DNA from: an uncultured Collinsella sp.
Lineage (GTDB): Bacteria > Actinomycetota > Coriobacteriia > Coriobacteriales > Coriobacteriaceae
Direction: 5' to 3'
Length of the DNA stretch: 19,476 bases
Assembly: GCA_900541135.1 (NCBI GenBank)
Contig: UQIG01000038.1
Location: 1-19,476 of the forward strand
Made by a program: the position numbers and the translations under genes. Below the pieces are notes generated by a model. The model searched no databases. It was given only the letters and a program-made list of their open reading frames with translations, and was not told the DNA's origin. Below, piece by piece: positions 7,419 to 14,915 of the stretch (the stretch's first letter is position 1; every line of letters starts with the position of its first letter).

Positions 7419-9251
7419 ATGGCTCGACTGCACGTAATGGAACGCAGCCACGCTCAGGCCGTCATGGACGACCTGCACGATGCACTCGGACGTCGTCTGG
7501 CGGTGAGTTCGCTCGCCCCGTGCCCCGTCGAGTTTACGGCGGCGCTCGTCAACCTGTGCTCCACCCAGAGCTGCGGCAAGTGCACGCCCTGCCGCGTGGG
7601 CCTGAGCGCGCTGAGCGACCTGCTCGCCGATGTGCTCGAGGGCCGCGCCGACGAGTCCACGCTCAACTTGATTGAGCGCACCGCCCGCACCATCTATCTT
7701 TCGAGCGACTGCGCCATCGGTTACGAGGCCGGCGCCATGGCGCTTACGGCTATCCGCGGTTTCCGCGACGACTTTGAGCACCACATCCGCGAGCACTCCT
7801 GTGGCTTTGACCGCGAGGCCCGCGTCCCGTGCGTCTCGGGCTGCCCGGCGCACGTCGACATTCCCGGTTACATTTCGCTGGTCGAGGCCGGCCGCTATGC
7901 CGATGCCGTCAAGGTCATCCGCAAGAACAACCCGCTGCCGCTCGTTTGCGGCCTGGTGTGCGAGCATCCCTGTGAGATGCACTGCCGTCGCGGCATGGTC
8001 GACGATCCCATGAACATCCTTGCCCTCAAGCGTTTTGCCGTTGAGCACAGCGACCTCAACGATTACAAGCCCAGCGTGGTCGACAACACCGGCAAGCGCA
8101 TCGCCGTGATTGGCGGCGGTCCGGCCGGCCTTTCCTGCGCCTACTACCTGGCCGTGATGGGCCATAAGGTGACGATCTTTGAGCAGCGTCATCACTTGGG
8201 CGGCATGTTACGCTACGGCATCCCCAGCTACCGCCTGCCGCGCGAGCGCCTGCAGGCCGAGATCGACTGGATCTTGAGCGCCGGCATCGACGTGGAACTC
8301 GACCACTCCGTCAACGGCGAGGAGCTTGCCCGCCTGCGCGACGAGTTCGATGCCGTCTACCTGGCCATTGGCGCCCACAGCGATAAGAAGCTCGGCCTTC
8401 CGGGCGAAGAGGCGCCCGGCGTGGAGTCGGCCGTCAAGATGCTGCGTGCCATCGGCGACGACGAACTGCCCGACCTGAGCGGCCAGCGCGTGTGCGTCAT
8501 CGGCGGCGGCAATGTGGCCATGGACGTGGCACGCTCTGCCGTGCGCTGCGGTGCCGAAAAGGTGAGCATCGTCTACCGCCGTCGCATCTGCGACATGACG
8601 GCCCAGGATGCCGAGATTGCCGGCGCCCAGGCCGAGGGCTGCGAGGTTCTGGAGCTCACGGCCCCGCTCGGTATCGAGACGGGCGAGGACGGTCGCGTGA
8701 GCGGCCTGCGCGTGCAACCGCAGATTATCGGCGAGCCCCGTCGTGGGCGTCCGGCCCCGCGTGCCGCCGCCACGTCCGAGCGCGTCATTCCCTGCGAGCG
8801 CGTGTTTGTGGCCATTGGCCAGGACATCGATTCCAAGCCGTTTGAGGAGATGGGCGTTGCCTGCAAGTGGGGCTGCGTCGTCACCGATTCGGATGGCGCC
8901 GTGCCTAACTTCGACGGCCTCTTTAGCGGCGGTGACTGCCAGACCGGTCCCGCCACCGTCATCCGGGCCATCAACGCCGGCCGCGTTGCTTCGGCAAATA
9001 TCGACCGCTACCTGGGCTTTGACCACAAGATCAAGCTCGACGTTGAGCTGCCGACCGTGCAGTTTAAGGGCAAGCACGAGTGCGGCCGCTGCGAGCTGGG
9101 CGAGCGCGAGGCCGGCGAGCGCATCCACGATTGGAATCTGGTCGAGCAGGGCCTTACCGAGGAGGAGGCACGCCAGGAGGCAAGCCGCTGCCTGCGTTGC
9201 GACCACTTTGGCTTTGGCGCGTTCCGCGGAGGGAGGAACCTGGAATGGTAG
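7419..9251 (+). CDS. Hybrid flavoprotein: NuoF-type Fe-S domain fused to GltD-like NAD(P)H oxidoreductase
   Basis: Likely electron-input subunit for the downstream hydrogenase (610 aa). Residues ~35-125 match only the C-terminal 4Fe-4S domain of NuoF/HydB: SCGKCTPCRVG with Cys52, 55, 58 and a fourth ligand Cys98. The FMN/NADH-binding part of NuoF is absent. Residues ~130-210 are the GltD/DPD-type double-cluster domain (Cys138, 142, 177, 181, 185, 189). An FAD fold follows (IGGGPAG 231-237), then an NAD(P)H fold (IGGGNVAMDVA ~361-371), a second FAD segment (FSGGDC ~502-507), and a C-terminal Cys set (CGRC 555-558; CLRC 591-594). ATG 7419 is chosen for GAGAGGGG just upstream; GTG 7404 overlaps that site. 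The stop overlaps the preferred hydrogenase start (ATGGTAG), implying coupling. NADH versus NADPH preference and any bifurcation cannot be read from sequence. Confidence 0.9.
   Translation: MARLHVMERSHAQAVMDDLHDALGRRLAVSSLAPCPVEFTAALVNLCSTQSCGKCTPCRVGLSALSDLLADVLEGRADESTLNLIERTARTIYLSSDCAIGYEAGAMALTAIRGFRDDFEHHIREHSCGFDREARVPCVSGCPAHVDIPGYISLVEAGRYADAVKVIRKNNPLPLVCGLVCEHPCEMHCRRGMVDDPMNILALKRFAVEHSDLNDYKPSVVDNTGKRIAVIGGGPAGLSCAYYLAVMGHKVTIFEQRHHLGGMLRYGIPSYRLPRERLQAEIDWILSAGIDVELDHSVNGEELARLRDEFDAVYLAIGAHSDKKLGLPGEEAPGVESAVKMLRAIGDDELPDLSGQRVCVIGGGNVAMDVARSAVRCGAEKVSIVYRRRICDMTAQDAEIAGAQAEGCEVLELTAPLGIETGEDGRVSGLRVQPQIIGEPRRGRPAPRAAATSERVIPCERVFVAIGQDIDSKPFEEMGVACKWGCVVTDSDGAVPNFDGLFSGGDCQTGPATVIRAINAGRVASANIDRYLGFDHKIKLDVELPTVQFKGKHECGRCELGEREAGERIHDWNLVEQGLTEEEARQEASRCLRCDHFGFGAFRGGRNLEW
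9228..9247 (+). promoter_or_regulatory. Strong Shine-Dalgarno deciding hydrogenase start
   Basis: GGAGGGAGGA (9228-9237) lies inside the end of the flavoprotein gene, seven bases before ATG 9245. It forces a rare AGG arginine codon in an otherwise CGC/CGT-using gene, suggesting selection for ribosome binding. A weaker GCGGAG (9288-9293) precedes the alternative ATG at 9302. Confidence 0.6.
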
Positions 9252-11056
9252 GGCTCAACAAAACCACTGTCAGCGACAACACCGAAAGCGGAGCACTCAA
9301 CATGGTCAAGCTCACTATCGATAATTGCGAGGTCGTGGTGCCCGAGCACACCACGATCCTGGACGCGGCCAAGTCCGTCGGCATCCAGATTCCCACCCTG
9401 TGCTACCTGCGCGATCTAAACGAGATCGGCGGTTGCCGCGTGTGCGTGGTCGAGGTTGAGGGCTGCGACCAGCTGGTTGCCGCCTGCAACAACTACGTGC
9501 TCGACGGCATGGTGGTCCACACCAACAGCCCCAAGGCCCGCGAGGCGCGTCGCACCAACGTGCAGCTGCTGCTGTCCCAGCACGACTCGCGCTGTACGAG
9601 CTGCGTGCGCAGTGGTAACTGCAACCTGCAGACCATCGCCAACGACCTGGGCATCTTCTATCTGCCGTACGAGCAGCACCTGGCGCGCGAGGGCTGGGAT
9701 TTCGATTTCCCCATCATCCGCGATAACGACAAGTGCATCAAATGCATGCGCTGCATCAAGGTGTGCGAGAGCGTGCAGGGCTTAGGGATTTGGGATCTGA
9801 CCAACCGCGCCACGCATACCGCCGTGGGCACCCGCGGGCGTGCGCCGATCGGCAAGACCGATTGCGTCGCGTGCGGCCAGTGCATCACGCATTGCCCGAC
9901 GGGCGCCCTGCGCGAGCGTGACGATACCGAGACCGTGTTCGATGCCATCGCCGATCCCGGCAAGATCGTGCTGGTGCAGATTGCGCCGGCCGTGCGTAGC
10001 GCCTGGGGAGAGGAACTCGGCATATCTCGCGAGGAGGCCACCGTTGAGCGCTTGGCCTGTGCGCTGCGCCGCGTTGGCTTTGAGTACGTGTTCGACACCG
10101 ATTTCTCGGCCGACCTCACCATTATGGAGGAGGGCTCCGAGCTGCTCGAGCGCCTGGGTAAGGCCGCCAAGGGCGAGGGCGACAGCCGTGGCTGGCCCAT
10201 GTTCACGAGCTGCTGCCCGGGCTGGGTGCGCTTTGTGAAGGCGCGTTACCCCGAGTTTGTCGACAGCCTGTCTACGTCAAAGTCGCCGCAGCAGATGTTT
10301 GGCGCCATCGCCAAGACCTACTACGCCAAGGTGCTGGGCGTGGAGCCCGAGCGTCTGTTTGTGGTGTCCGTGATGCCGTGCACGGCCAAGAAGGCCGAGT
10401 GCGCGCTGCCGAGCATGGTGGGCGAGGACGGCACGCCCGATGTGGACGTTGCGCTGACGGTGCGCGAGATGGTACGTATGATCCGCGCGAACCACGTGAG
10501 CGTGGACACGTTGGTCGAGGAGCCGCTCGACACGCCGCTGGGCTTTGGCACGGGCGCGGGTGTGATCTTTGGCGCCACGGGCGGCGTGATGGAGGCCGCC
10601 GTGCGCTCGGCCTATTACCTGGTGACGGGCAAGAACCCCGATGCCGATTTCTTTACCGATGTGCGCGGGCTGGACGGCTGGAAGGAAGCCGTGGCCGATA
10701 TCGATGGCACCGGGGTGCGCGTTGCCGTGGCGCACGGGCTGGGCAACGCCGCCCGTCTGCTCGACGCGATTCGCGACGGCCGTGCGAGCTATGACTTCGT
10801 TGAGGTCATGGCGTGCCCGGGCGGCTGCGTCGGTGGCGGCGGTCAGCCCATCCACGACGGCTGCGAGCTGGCAGCCGAGCGTGGCCAGGTGCTGTGGGGC
10901 CTGGATGCCGCTGCGGACATTCGCTTCTCGCACGAGAATCCCGATGTCCAGGCGTGCTACCGCGAGTTCTTGGGCGAGCCGCTCTCGCCGCTGGCCGAGG
11001 ATCTGCTGCATACCGACCATCACGCATGGACGATACCTAACGAGGAGGCGTGCTAG
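9245..11056 (+). CDS. hydA: [FeFe]-hydrogenase, CpI-like monomeric catalytic subunit
   Basis: Catalyses reversible H2 formation; cytoplasmic. The start at 9245 gives 603 aa; the ATG at 9302 gives 584 aa beginning at the family-typical MVKLTIDN. Numbered from 9302: 2Fe-2S domain Cys34, 45, 48, 62; His-Cys 4Fe-4S site His94, Cys98, 101, 107; 2x4Fe-4S ferredoxin domain Cys145, 148, 151, 155 and 188, 191, 194, 198. The H-cluster motifs are L1 TSCCPGW (Cys304, Cys305), L2 MPCTAKKAE (Cys360) and L3 ACPGGCVGGGGQP (Cys505, Cys509). These are offset by +5 to +6 from Clostridium CpI, so both the cluster ligands and the proton-relay cysteine are present. It should therefore be catalytic rather than a sensory relative. 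The maturases HydEFG are not in the window. It sits between the hybrid flavoprotein and an ABC importer; NAD(P)H-linked H2 evolution or uptake is inferred. Confidence 0.95.
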   Translation: MVGLNKTTVSDNTESGALNMVKLTIDNCEVVVPEHTTILDAAKSVGIQIPTLCYLRDLNEIGGCRVCVVEVEGCDQLVAACNNYVLDGMVVHTNSPKAREARRTNVQLLLSQHDSRCTSCVRSGNCNLQTIANDLGIFYLPYEQHLAREGWDFDFPIIRDNDKCIKCMRCIKVCESVQGLGIWDLTNRATHTAVGTRGRAPIGKTDCVACGQCITHCPTGALRERDDTETVFDAIADPGKIVLVQIAPAVRSAWGEELGISREEATVERLACALRRVGFEYVFDTDFSADLTIMEEGSELLERLGKAAKGEGDSRGWPMFTSCCPGWVRFVKARYPEFVDSLSTSKSPQQMFGAIAKTYYAKVLGVEPERLFVVSVMPCTAKKAECALPSMVGEDGTPDVDVALTVREMVRMIRANHVSVDTLVEEPLDTPLGFGTGAGVIFGATGGVMEAAVRSAYYLVTGKNPDADFFTDVRGLDGWKEAVADIDGTGVRVAVAHGLGNAARLLDAIRDGRASYDFVEVMACPGGCVGGGGQPIHDGCELAAERGQVLWGLDAAADIRFSHENPDVQACYREFLGEPLSPLAEDLLHTDHHAWTIPNEEAC

Positions 11057-11058
11057 CG

Positions 11059-12117
11059 ATGCGCGCGTTTGATGTTGAGATGTCGCGCCGGGGGTTTGCC
11101 TCGGCGCTCGCCGCGGGCGCCCTGTCGCTTGCGCTCGCGGGCTGTGGCGGCGGGGCTGCCGGTGCCGGGTCCGCCGCGGGCTCGGCTGCCGGGTCTGCCG
11201 CTGACGGTGCCGCTGCCAAGCCGGTCGAGGTGCGCGTTGCCTCGCTCAAGGGGCCGACCTCGATTGGTCTGGTGCAGTTTATGGACCAGGCTGCCGATGG
11301 CGAGACGGACAATGAGTTCGACTTTGCGATCAACACCGCCGCCGACGAGATTGTGCCCAAGGTCATTCAGGGCGATATCGACATTGCCCTGGTGCCGGCC
11401 AACGTGGCGAGCGTGCTCTACAACAAGACCGAGGGCGCGGTGCAGGTCATCGACATCAACACGCTGGGTGTGCTGAACGTTGTGACGGGCGACGCGAATG
11501 TGGCCTCGTTTGGCGATCTGGCGGGTCGCACCGTCTACATGACGGGCAAGGGCACCACGCCAGAGTACGTCATGAACTTCCTGCTGGAGTGCGCGGGCCT
11601 GACCGGCCAGGTGACGCTCGAGTTTAAGAGCGAGCCCACCGAGGTGCTGTCGGCCCTGCTTGCCGATCCGTCTGCCGTGGGCGTGCTGCCGGAGCCGTTC
11701 AAGACCGCTGCCATCGCCAAGAGCGAAGGCAAGCTGTCAGCGCCGGTAAGTCTGACCGATGTGTGGGACGAGCTGGCGGGTGACACGGGTTCGCGCCTGC
11801 TGACGGGCGTGACCGTGGTGCGCCGCGCGTTTGCCGAGGAACATCCCGAGGCTGTGGCGGAGTTCTTGAGCTGCCATGCGGCGAGCGTTAAGGCCGTCAA
11901 TGCGGCGCCGGCAGACTGGGCGCAGGCCGTGGTCGATGCCGGCATCGTGGACAACGCCAAGATCGCCGAGAAGGCGATTCCCGGGTGCATGCTTGTGTGC
12001 CAGACGGGCAAGGATATGAAGGCGGCACTTAGTGGGTATCTGCAGGTGTTGTCCGACGCGGACGCGAGCGCCGTGGGTGGTAAACTTCCGGCTGACGATT
12101 TCTACTACATGGAGTAG
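11059..12117 (+). CDS. ABC transporter substrate-binding lipoprotein (NitT/TauT-like)
   Basis: Extracytoplasmic solute-binding lipoprotein, 352 aa. The N-terminus has a twin-arginine-like SRRGF (9-13), a hydrophobic stretch and a lipobox ending LAGC (Cys29), so it is probably Tat-exported and lipid-anchored. A Gly/Ala/Ser linker (~30-55) precedes the binding fold. The motifs LKGPTSIGLVQFMD, DIALVPANVASVLYNKT, LAGRTVYMTGKGTTPEYV and KSEPTEVLSALLAD fit NMT1/SsuA/TauA-type periplasmic proteins. The substrate is unknown; nitrate, sulfonate or thiamine-precursor labels would be guesses. ATG 11059 follows GAGGAGG (11042-11048) and lies two bases after the hydrogenase stop. The next gene starts three bases after this stop. 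Co-transcription with the hydrogenase is strongly suggested by spacing. Confidence 0.88.
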   Translation: MRAFDVEMSRRGFASALAAGALSLALAGCGGGAAGAGSAAGSAAGSAADGAAAKPVEVRVASLKGPTSIGLVQFMDQAADGETDNEFDFAINTAADEIVPKVIQGDIDIALVPANVASVLYNKTEGAVQVIDINTLGVLNVVTGDANVASFGDLAGRTVYMTGKGTTPEYVMNFLLECAGLTGQVTLEFKSEPTEVLSALLADPSAVGVLPEPFKTAAIAKSEGKLSAPVSLTDVWDELAGDTGSRLLTGVTVVRRAFAEEHPEAVAEFLSCHAASVKAVNAAPADWAQAVVDAGIVDNAKIAEKAIPGCMLVCQTGKDMKAALSGYLQVLSDADASAVGGKLPADDFYYME

Positions 12118-12120
12118 CCC

Positions 12121-13497
12121 GTGCGTGCGTTTGCTCGACAAATGACGGAGCGTATGAAGGCGGTGGCGGCAGCAGGTGCCGTCGCCGCCTTTTGGCTTGC
12201 CGCGTGGATGCTGGTGGCGGCGCTGGTGGCGCAGCCGTTGATCTTGCCGGGGCCGGGTGTTGTTGCCCTGGCGCTGCTGCGCCTGGTGCGCGATGGCGGT
12301 ACCTGGGCGATTTTGGCGGGCTCGGGCGCGCGAATACTGGGCGGGCTGGCGCTTGCCGCGGCGTGTGGTGGCGTGCTTGCCGGGATTTCGTCACGTTCGC
12401 GGGCGTTTGCGCACCTGGTGGCTCCGGCACTGTCGTTTGTAAAGGCGACGCCGGTCGCCTGCGTGGTGGTCCTGCTGCTCATTTGGCTGGGGTCGGCGCG
12501 CGTGAGCATCGCGGCGGTCTTTTTGATGGCGCTGCCGGGCGTGTATTTTTCGCTGGCCGAGGGCTTGGCACAAGTGGATAAACCGCTGGAGCAGATGTTC
12601 CGTCTGCATGGCGTGCGCGGCTGGCGCCTGTTTTGCGTCCATACCTGGCGCGAGGTGCTGCCGTTTGTGCTTTCGTGCGCCCGCGCCGTGATCGGCATGA
12701 GCTGGAAGGCCGGCGTGGCAGCCGAGCTGATCGGCATGGCGGTGGGCACCGTGGGTGAGCGCATCTATCAGGCAAAGCTTTTGATTGAGACGGCTGATCT
12801 GCTGGCGTGGACCGTGTTGGTCGTTGCCGCCTCGTGGGCGTGTGAGCGCGTGCTGGTGTGGCTGCTGCGGGTTTCGGGACCCGTGGCGTGGCGCGCGGCC
12901 GTGCGGGCGCATGGGCATGGACTGCGCGGGCGTGCGGGGGCTGCGAGCGATGGCGCTGCGGCGGAGCTTGCGCTTGCCGTGGGCGATCGCGCGCCGTGGG
13001 CTCCGGCACTGGACGGTCTGGCGCTCAACGTGCCCGCGGGCGGGCGTATCTGTGTGATGGGTGCTTCGGGTGCGGGCAAGTCGACGCTGCTTGCGCTAGC
13101 GGCGGGGGAGTCCGCGCCGTGCTCGATGGTGTTTCAGGATGCACGCTTGGTCGAATCCGCCTCGGCGCTGGATAACGTGTTGGTGTGCGCCGATGCGCGC
13201 GTGGATGCTTCGAGCGCCGCGGCATTGCTGCGCCTGCTGGTGCCAGGGATCGACGTGCATGCTCGCGTGGCCGAGCTTTCGGGCGGGCAGCGCCGTCGCG
13301 TCGAGATCGCTCGAGTCCTGCTGTGCCCGGGCGGCGCCGTTATTCTGGACGAGCCCTTTACCGGTCTAGATACCGCCGCACGCGACGCATGCGCCGAGGT
13401 CGTGCTCGACCTGCTCGACGGCCGCATGCTCCTGCTCGCCACGCACGATGTCGCCGACGCTCAGGCCCTCGATATCTCGGACATCATCACGCTCTAA
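12121..13497 (+). CDS. Single-chain ABC permease-ATPase fusion
   Basis: Fusion of the membrane and ATPase parts of an importer (458 aa), partner of the preceding lipoprotein. Residues ~10-250 form a BPD-type permease with 5-6 hydrophobic segments and an EAA-like loop (EQMFRLHGVRGW ... LP, ~157-181). A linker (~255-290) leads to a short ATPase: Walker A GASGAGKST (314-322), Q-loop Gln339, signature LSGGQ (386-390), Walker B AVILDE (406-411), H-loop His442. All catalytic motifs are intact. Only ~19 residues separate the Walker A lysine from the Q-loop, against roughly 35-45 usually, so part of the N-lobe sheet is missing. GTG 12121 follows GGAG (12111-12114), which is embedded in the end of the upstream gene. 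Tail-to-tail dimers of the fusion would make a full transporter. The local GC is very high with many alternative frames, but the motif series fixes this one. Confidence 0.88.
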   Translation: MRAFARQMTERMKAVAAAGAVAAFWLAAWMLVAALVAQPLILPGPGVVALALLRLVRDGGTWAILAGSGARILGGLALAAACGGVLAGISSRSRAFAHLVAPALSFVKATPVACVVVLLLIWLGSARVSIAAVFLMALPGVYFSLAEGLAQVDKPLEQMFRLHGVRGWRLFCVHTWREVLPFVLSCARAVIGMSWKAGVAAELIGMAVGTVGERIYQAKLLIETADLLAWTVLVVAASWACERVLVWLLRVSGPVAWRAAVRAHGHGLRGRAGAASDGAAAELALAVGDRAPWAPALDGLALNVPAGGRICVMGASGAGKSTLLALAAGESAPCSMVFQDARLVESASALDNVLVCADARVDASSAAALLRLLVPGIDVHARVAELSGGQRRRVEIARVLLCPGGAVILDEPFTGLDTAARDACAEVVLDLLDGRMLLLATHDVADAQALDISDIITL

Positions 13498-13551
13498 ATA
13501 CTAACTCAGCTACAAAATGATTCGTTTTCCTCCGTTCCCATGGGGTCGGTG

Positions 13552-13597
13552 TGGTATTCTATCTGCGGGGTAATACTTAGGAATACCAAGTAATACC
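13552..13597 (+). promoter_or_regulatory. Extended -10 promoter overlapped by AATACC palindromes
   Basis: TGGTATTC (13552-13559) and GAATACCA (13581-13588) form an 8-bp inverted repeat with 21 bases between. Further half-sites GGTAATAC (13569-13576) and TAATACC (13591-13597) lie in the same stretch. TGGTATTCT also reads as an extended -10 (TG-N-TATTCT), which would place a start near 13567, inside the palindrome. This is a likely operator for an autoregulated downstream gene, consistent with a RelB-type ribbon-helix-helix product. Confidence 0.45.
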
Positions 13598-13711
13598 AAC
13601 GCCGCAGAAACAAACTCCGGATGCGGGCCAATCGGGTTGCCTTCACAGCCCGTCGCCCAGCCGCGTGGCCCGCATCTATCCGCACTACCGTCGTTTCAAA
13701 AAGGAAGCGCC

Positions 13712-13915
13712 ATGGCAGAACACATGACCCCCGTAGTCGCGAAGGTCTTGCCCGAGGAGAAGGCAGCCTTCGCGGCGGCAACTCAGCTCGTGGGCACCAC
13801 GCCGTCCAACGCCATCCGCATGTTTATCGCCGCGTTCAATCGCTGCGGCACCTTTCCGTTCGACATTTCGCCCAACGGGGCCTTTGGCGCTGCGCCCGAT
13901 TCTCATCAACAATGA
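13712..13915 (+). CDS. RelB/DinJ-family antitoxin-like protein, no adjacent toxin
   Basis: Small protein of 67 aa. VVAKVLPEEKAAFAAATQLVGTTPSNAIRMFIAAFNRCGTFPFDIS follows the RelB/DinJ pattern: a DNA-contacting N-terminal strand, a helix, then the TPSxAIRMF helix and a PFD-type start of the toxin-binding tail. The tail ends soon after (about 15 residues), so toxin neutralisation may be lost. ATG 13712 is used because AAGGAAG (13701-13707) lies just upstream; the in-frame ATG at 13637 extends into a non-conserved stretch. No RelE/YafQ-like gene follows; the next gene is a CPBP protease. It could be an orphan antitoxin, a solo regulator, or a partner of a toxin encoded elsewhere. Confidence 0.75.
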   Translation: MAEHMTPVVAKVLPEEKAAFAAATQLVGTTPSNAIRMFIAAFNRCGTFPFDISPNGAFGAAPDSHQQ

Positions 13916-13928
13916 CTGTCCCAAACTG

Positions 13929-13990
13929 CCGGCACTTGGGGACGTTCCTTTTCTGCCGGCAGTTAAGGAACGTCCCTAAGTGCCGGGTTT
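13929..13990. repeat. 22-bp inverted repeat with palindromic loop, REP-like
   Basis: Arms 13929-13950 and 13965-13986 are complementary over 22 bases with a single G-U. The loop (13951-13964) contains the palindrome CTGCCGGCAG. The arms carry the GGGGACGTTCC core. A short T run (13988-13991) follows, so on the plus strand it could also terminate the antitoxin transcript. The left arm plus loop matches the tandem repeat at 2426-2461 in reverse complement (29 of 33 bases), showing a dispersed family. It ends just before the ribosome-binding site of the next gene. Confidence 0.8.
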
Positions 13991-14003
13991 TGAGGAGGTT
14001 GGC

Positions 14004-14915
14004 ATGCTCAATGCGATGGCGTGGGCGCTTGCCTGTTTTGGCGTTGTCGCTGCCGATATAGCCCTGAGCGTGGTTCTGTTTTCAGTTCTCGATGCCGTGT
14101 CGGTGCTGACGGGCTATCCGATCGACAATCTCGATATCCAATGGTTCCAGGCTGCCGCTCAGACGGCATCGTTTTTGATGGCGCTGCTGTGGTGGCGTTA
14201 TTTGTGGCCGCGGTCGTTTATCGCGCGCTGGCAAGGTGAGCGTCCACTTGGCGGGGGATTGCGTAGCGCGTGGAAGCGCATTGCCTGCGTTATCGTGATC
14301 GGCTTGGCCCTGCAGGTGGTCGTTGGCTACGTGACCGACGCCGTGCTGTCGCTGTTGCCCGAGGTCTCGGCAGACTATAGCGAGCTCGTCGAGGAAACGG
14401 GCATGGGCGATACCAGCCTTCTTGCTGTCCTGACCACGGTGCTCGGCGCTCCGTTTTGCGAGGAGTTGCTGGTGCGCGGCATTATTTTTGAGTTTTCGCT
14501 CCGAGCGTTTAACCCGCAGTGCCGCCCACTTTGGAAGCGCCGACGTCTCGTGCGACCGCAAGACGGCGCCATGGTGCCCTGGGCGGCCCCGAGTAACTGG
14601 GGTATTGCCGCGGCGATTGTGCTGCAGGCGGCGATCTTCGGCTTTATGCACATGAACTGGGTGCAGGGTTGCTATGCGGGCGCTGCCGGCCTCATTTTTG
14701 GTTGGGTGCTCGTGACGACCGGAAAGCTTTGCTACACGATCCTGCTGCACTTTGCCTTTAATGCCGGGTCGTATCTCATGACGTTGCTCTGGTTTGTGAA
14801 CACGCCGTTCGGCGTGGCAATTACGGTCGCTATCGCCGGTGCCATCCTCGTTGAGGCAATGCGCTCGCTGCGCCACGCGTGTGGGATGGACGCAGCGAGC
14901 GCACCACTGCCCTAG
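14004..14915 (+). CDS. CPBP-family intramembrane metalloprotease (CAAX-like)
   Basis: Polytopic membrane protein of 303 aa with about 7-8 hydrophobic segments. The three family motifs are present: EELLVR (Glu153-Glu154-xxx-Arg158), FGFMH (Phe212...His216) and HFAFN (His249...Asn253). CPBP proteins are predicted glutamate/histidine membrane proteases, some of which give bacteriocin immunity or process peptides; the role here is unknown. ATG 14004 is set by GAGGAGG (13992-13998); the in-frame GTG at 13980 lies in the repeat. There is an insertion of charged residues (KRRRLVRPQDG, ~178-188) between motifs 1 and 2. The gene converges on the radical SAM gene and their stop codons share CTAG. Confidence 0.9.
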   Translation: MLNAMAWALACFGVVAADIALSVVLFSVLDAVSVLTGYPIDNLDIQWFQAAAQTASFLMALLWWRYLWPRSFIARWQGERPLGGGLRSAWKRIACVIVIGLALQVVVGYVTDAVLSLLPEVSADYSELVEETGMGDTSLLAVLTTVLGAPFCEELLVRGIIFEFSLRAFNPQCRPLWKRRRLVRPQDGAMVPWAAPSNWGIAAAIVLQAAIFGFMHMNWVQGCYAGAAGLIFGWVLVTTGKLCYTILLHFAFNAGSYLMTLLWFVNTPFGVAITVAIAGAILVEAMRSLRHACGMDAASAPLP

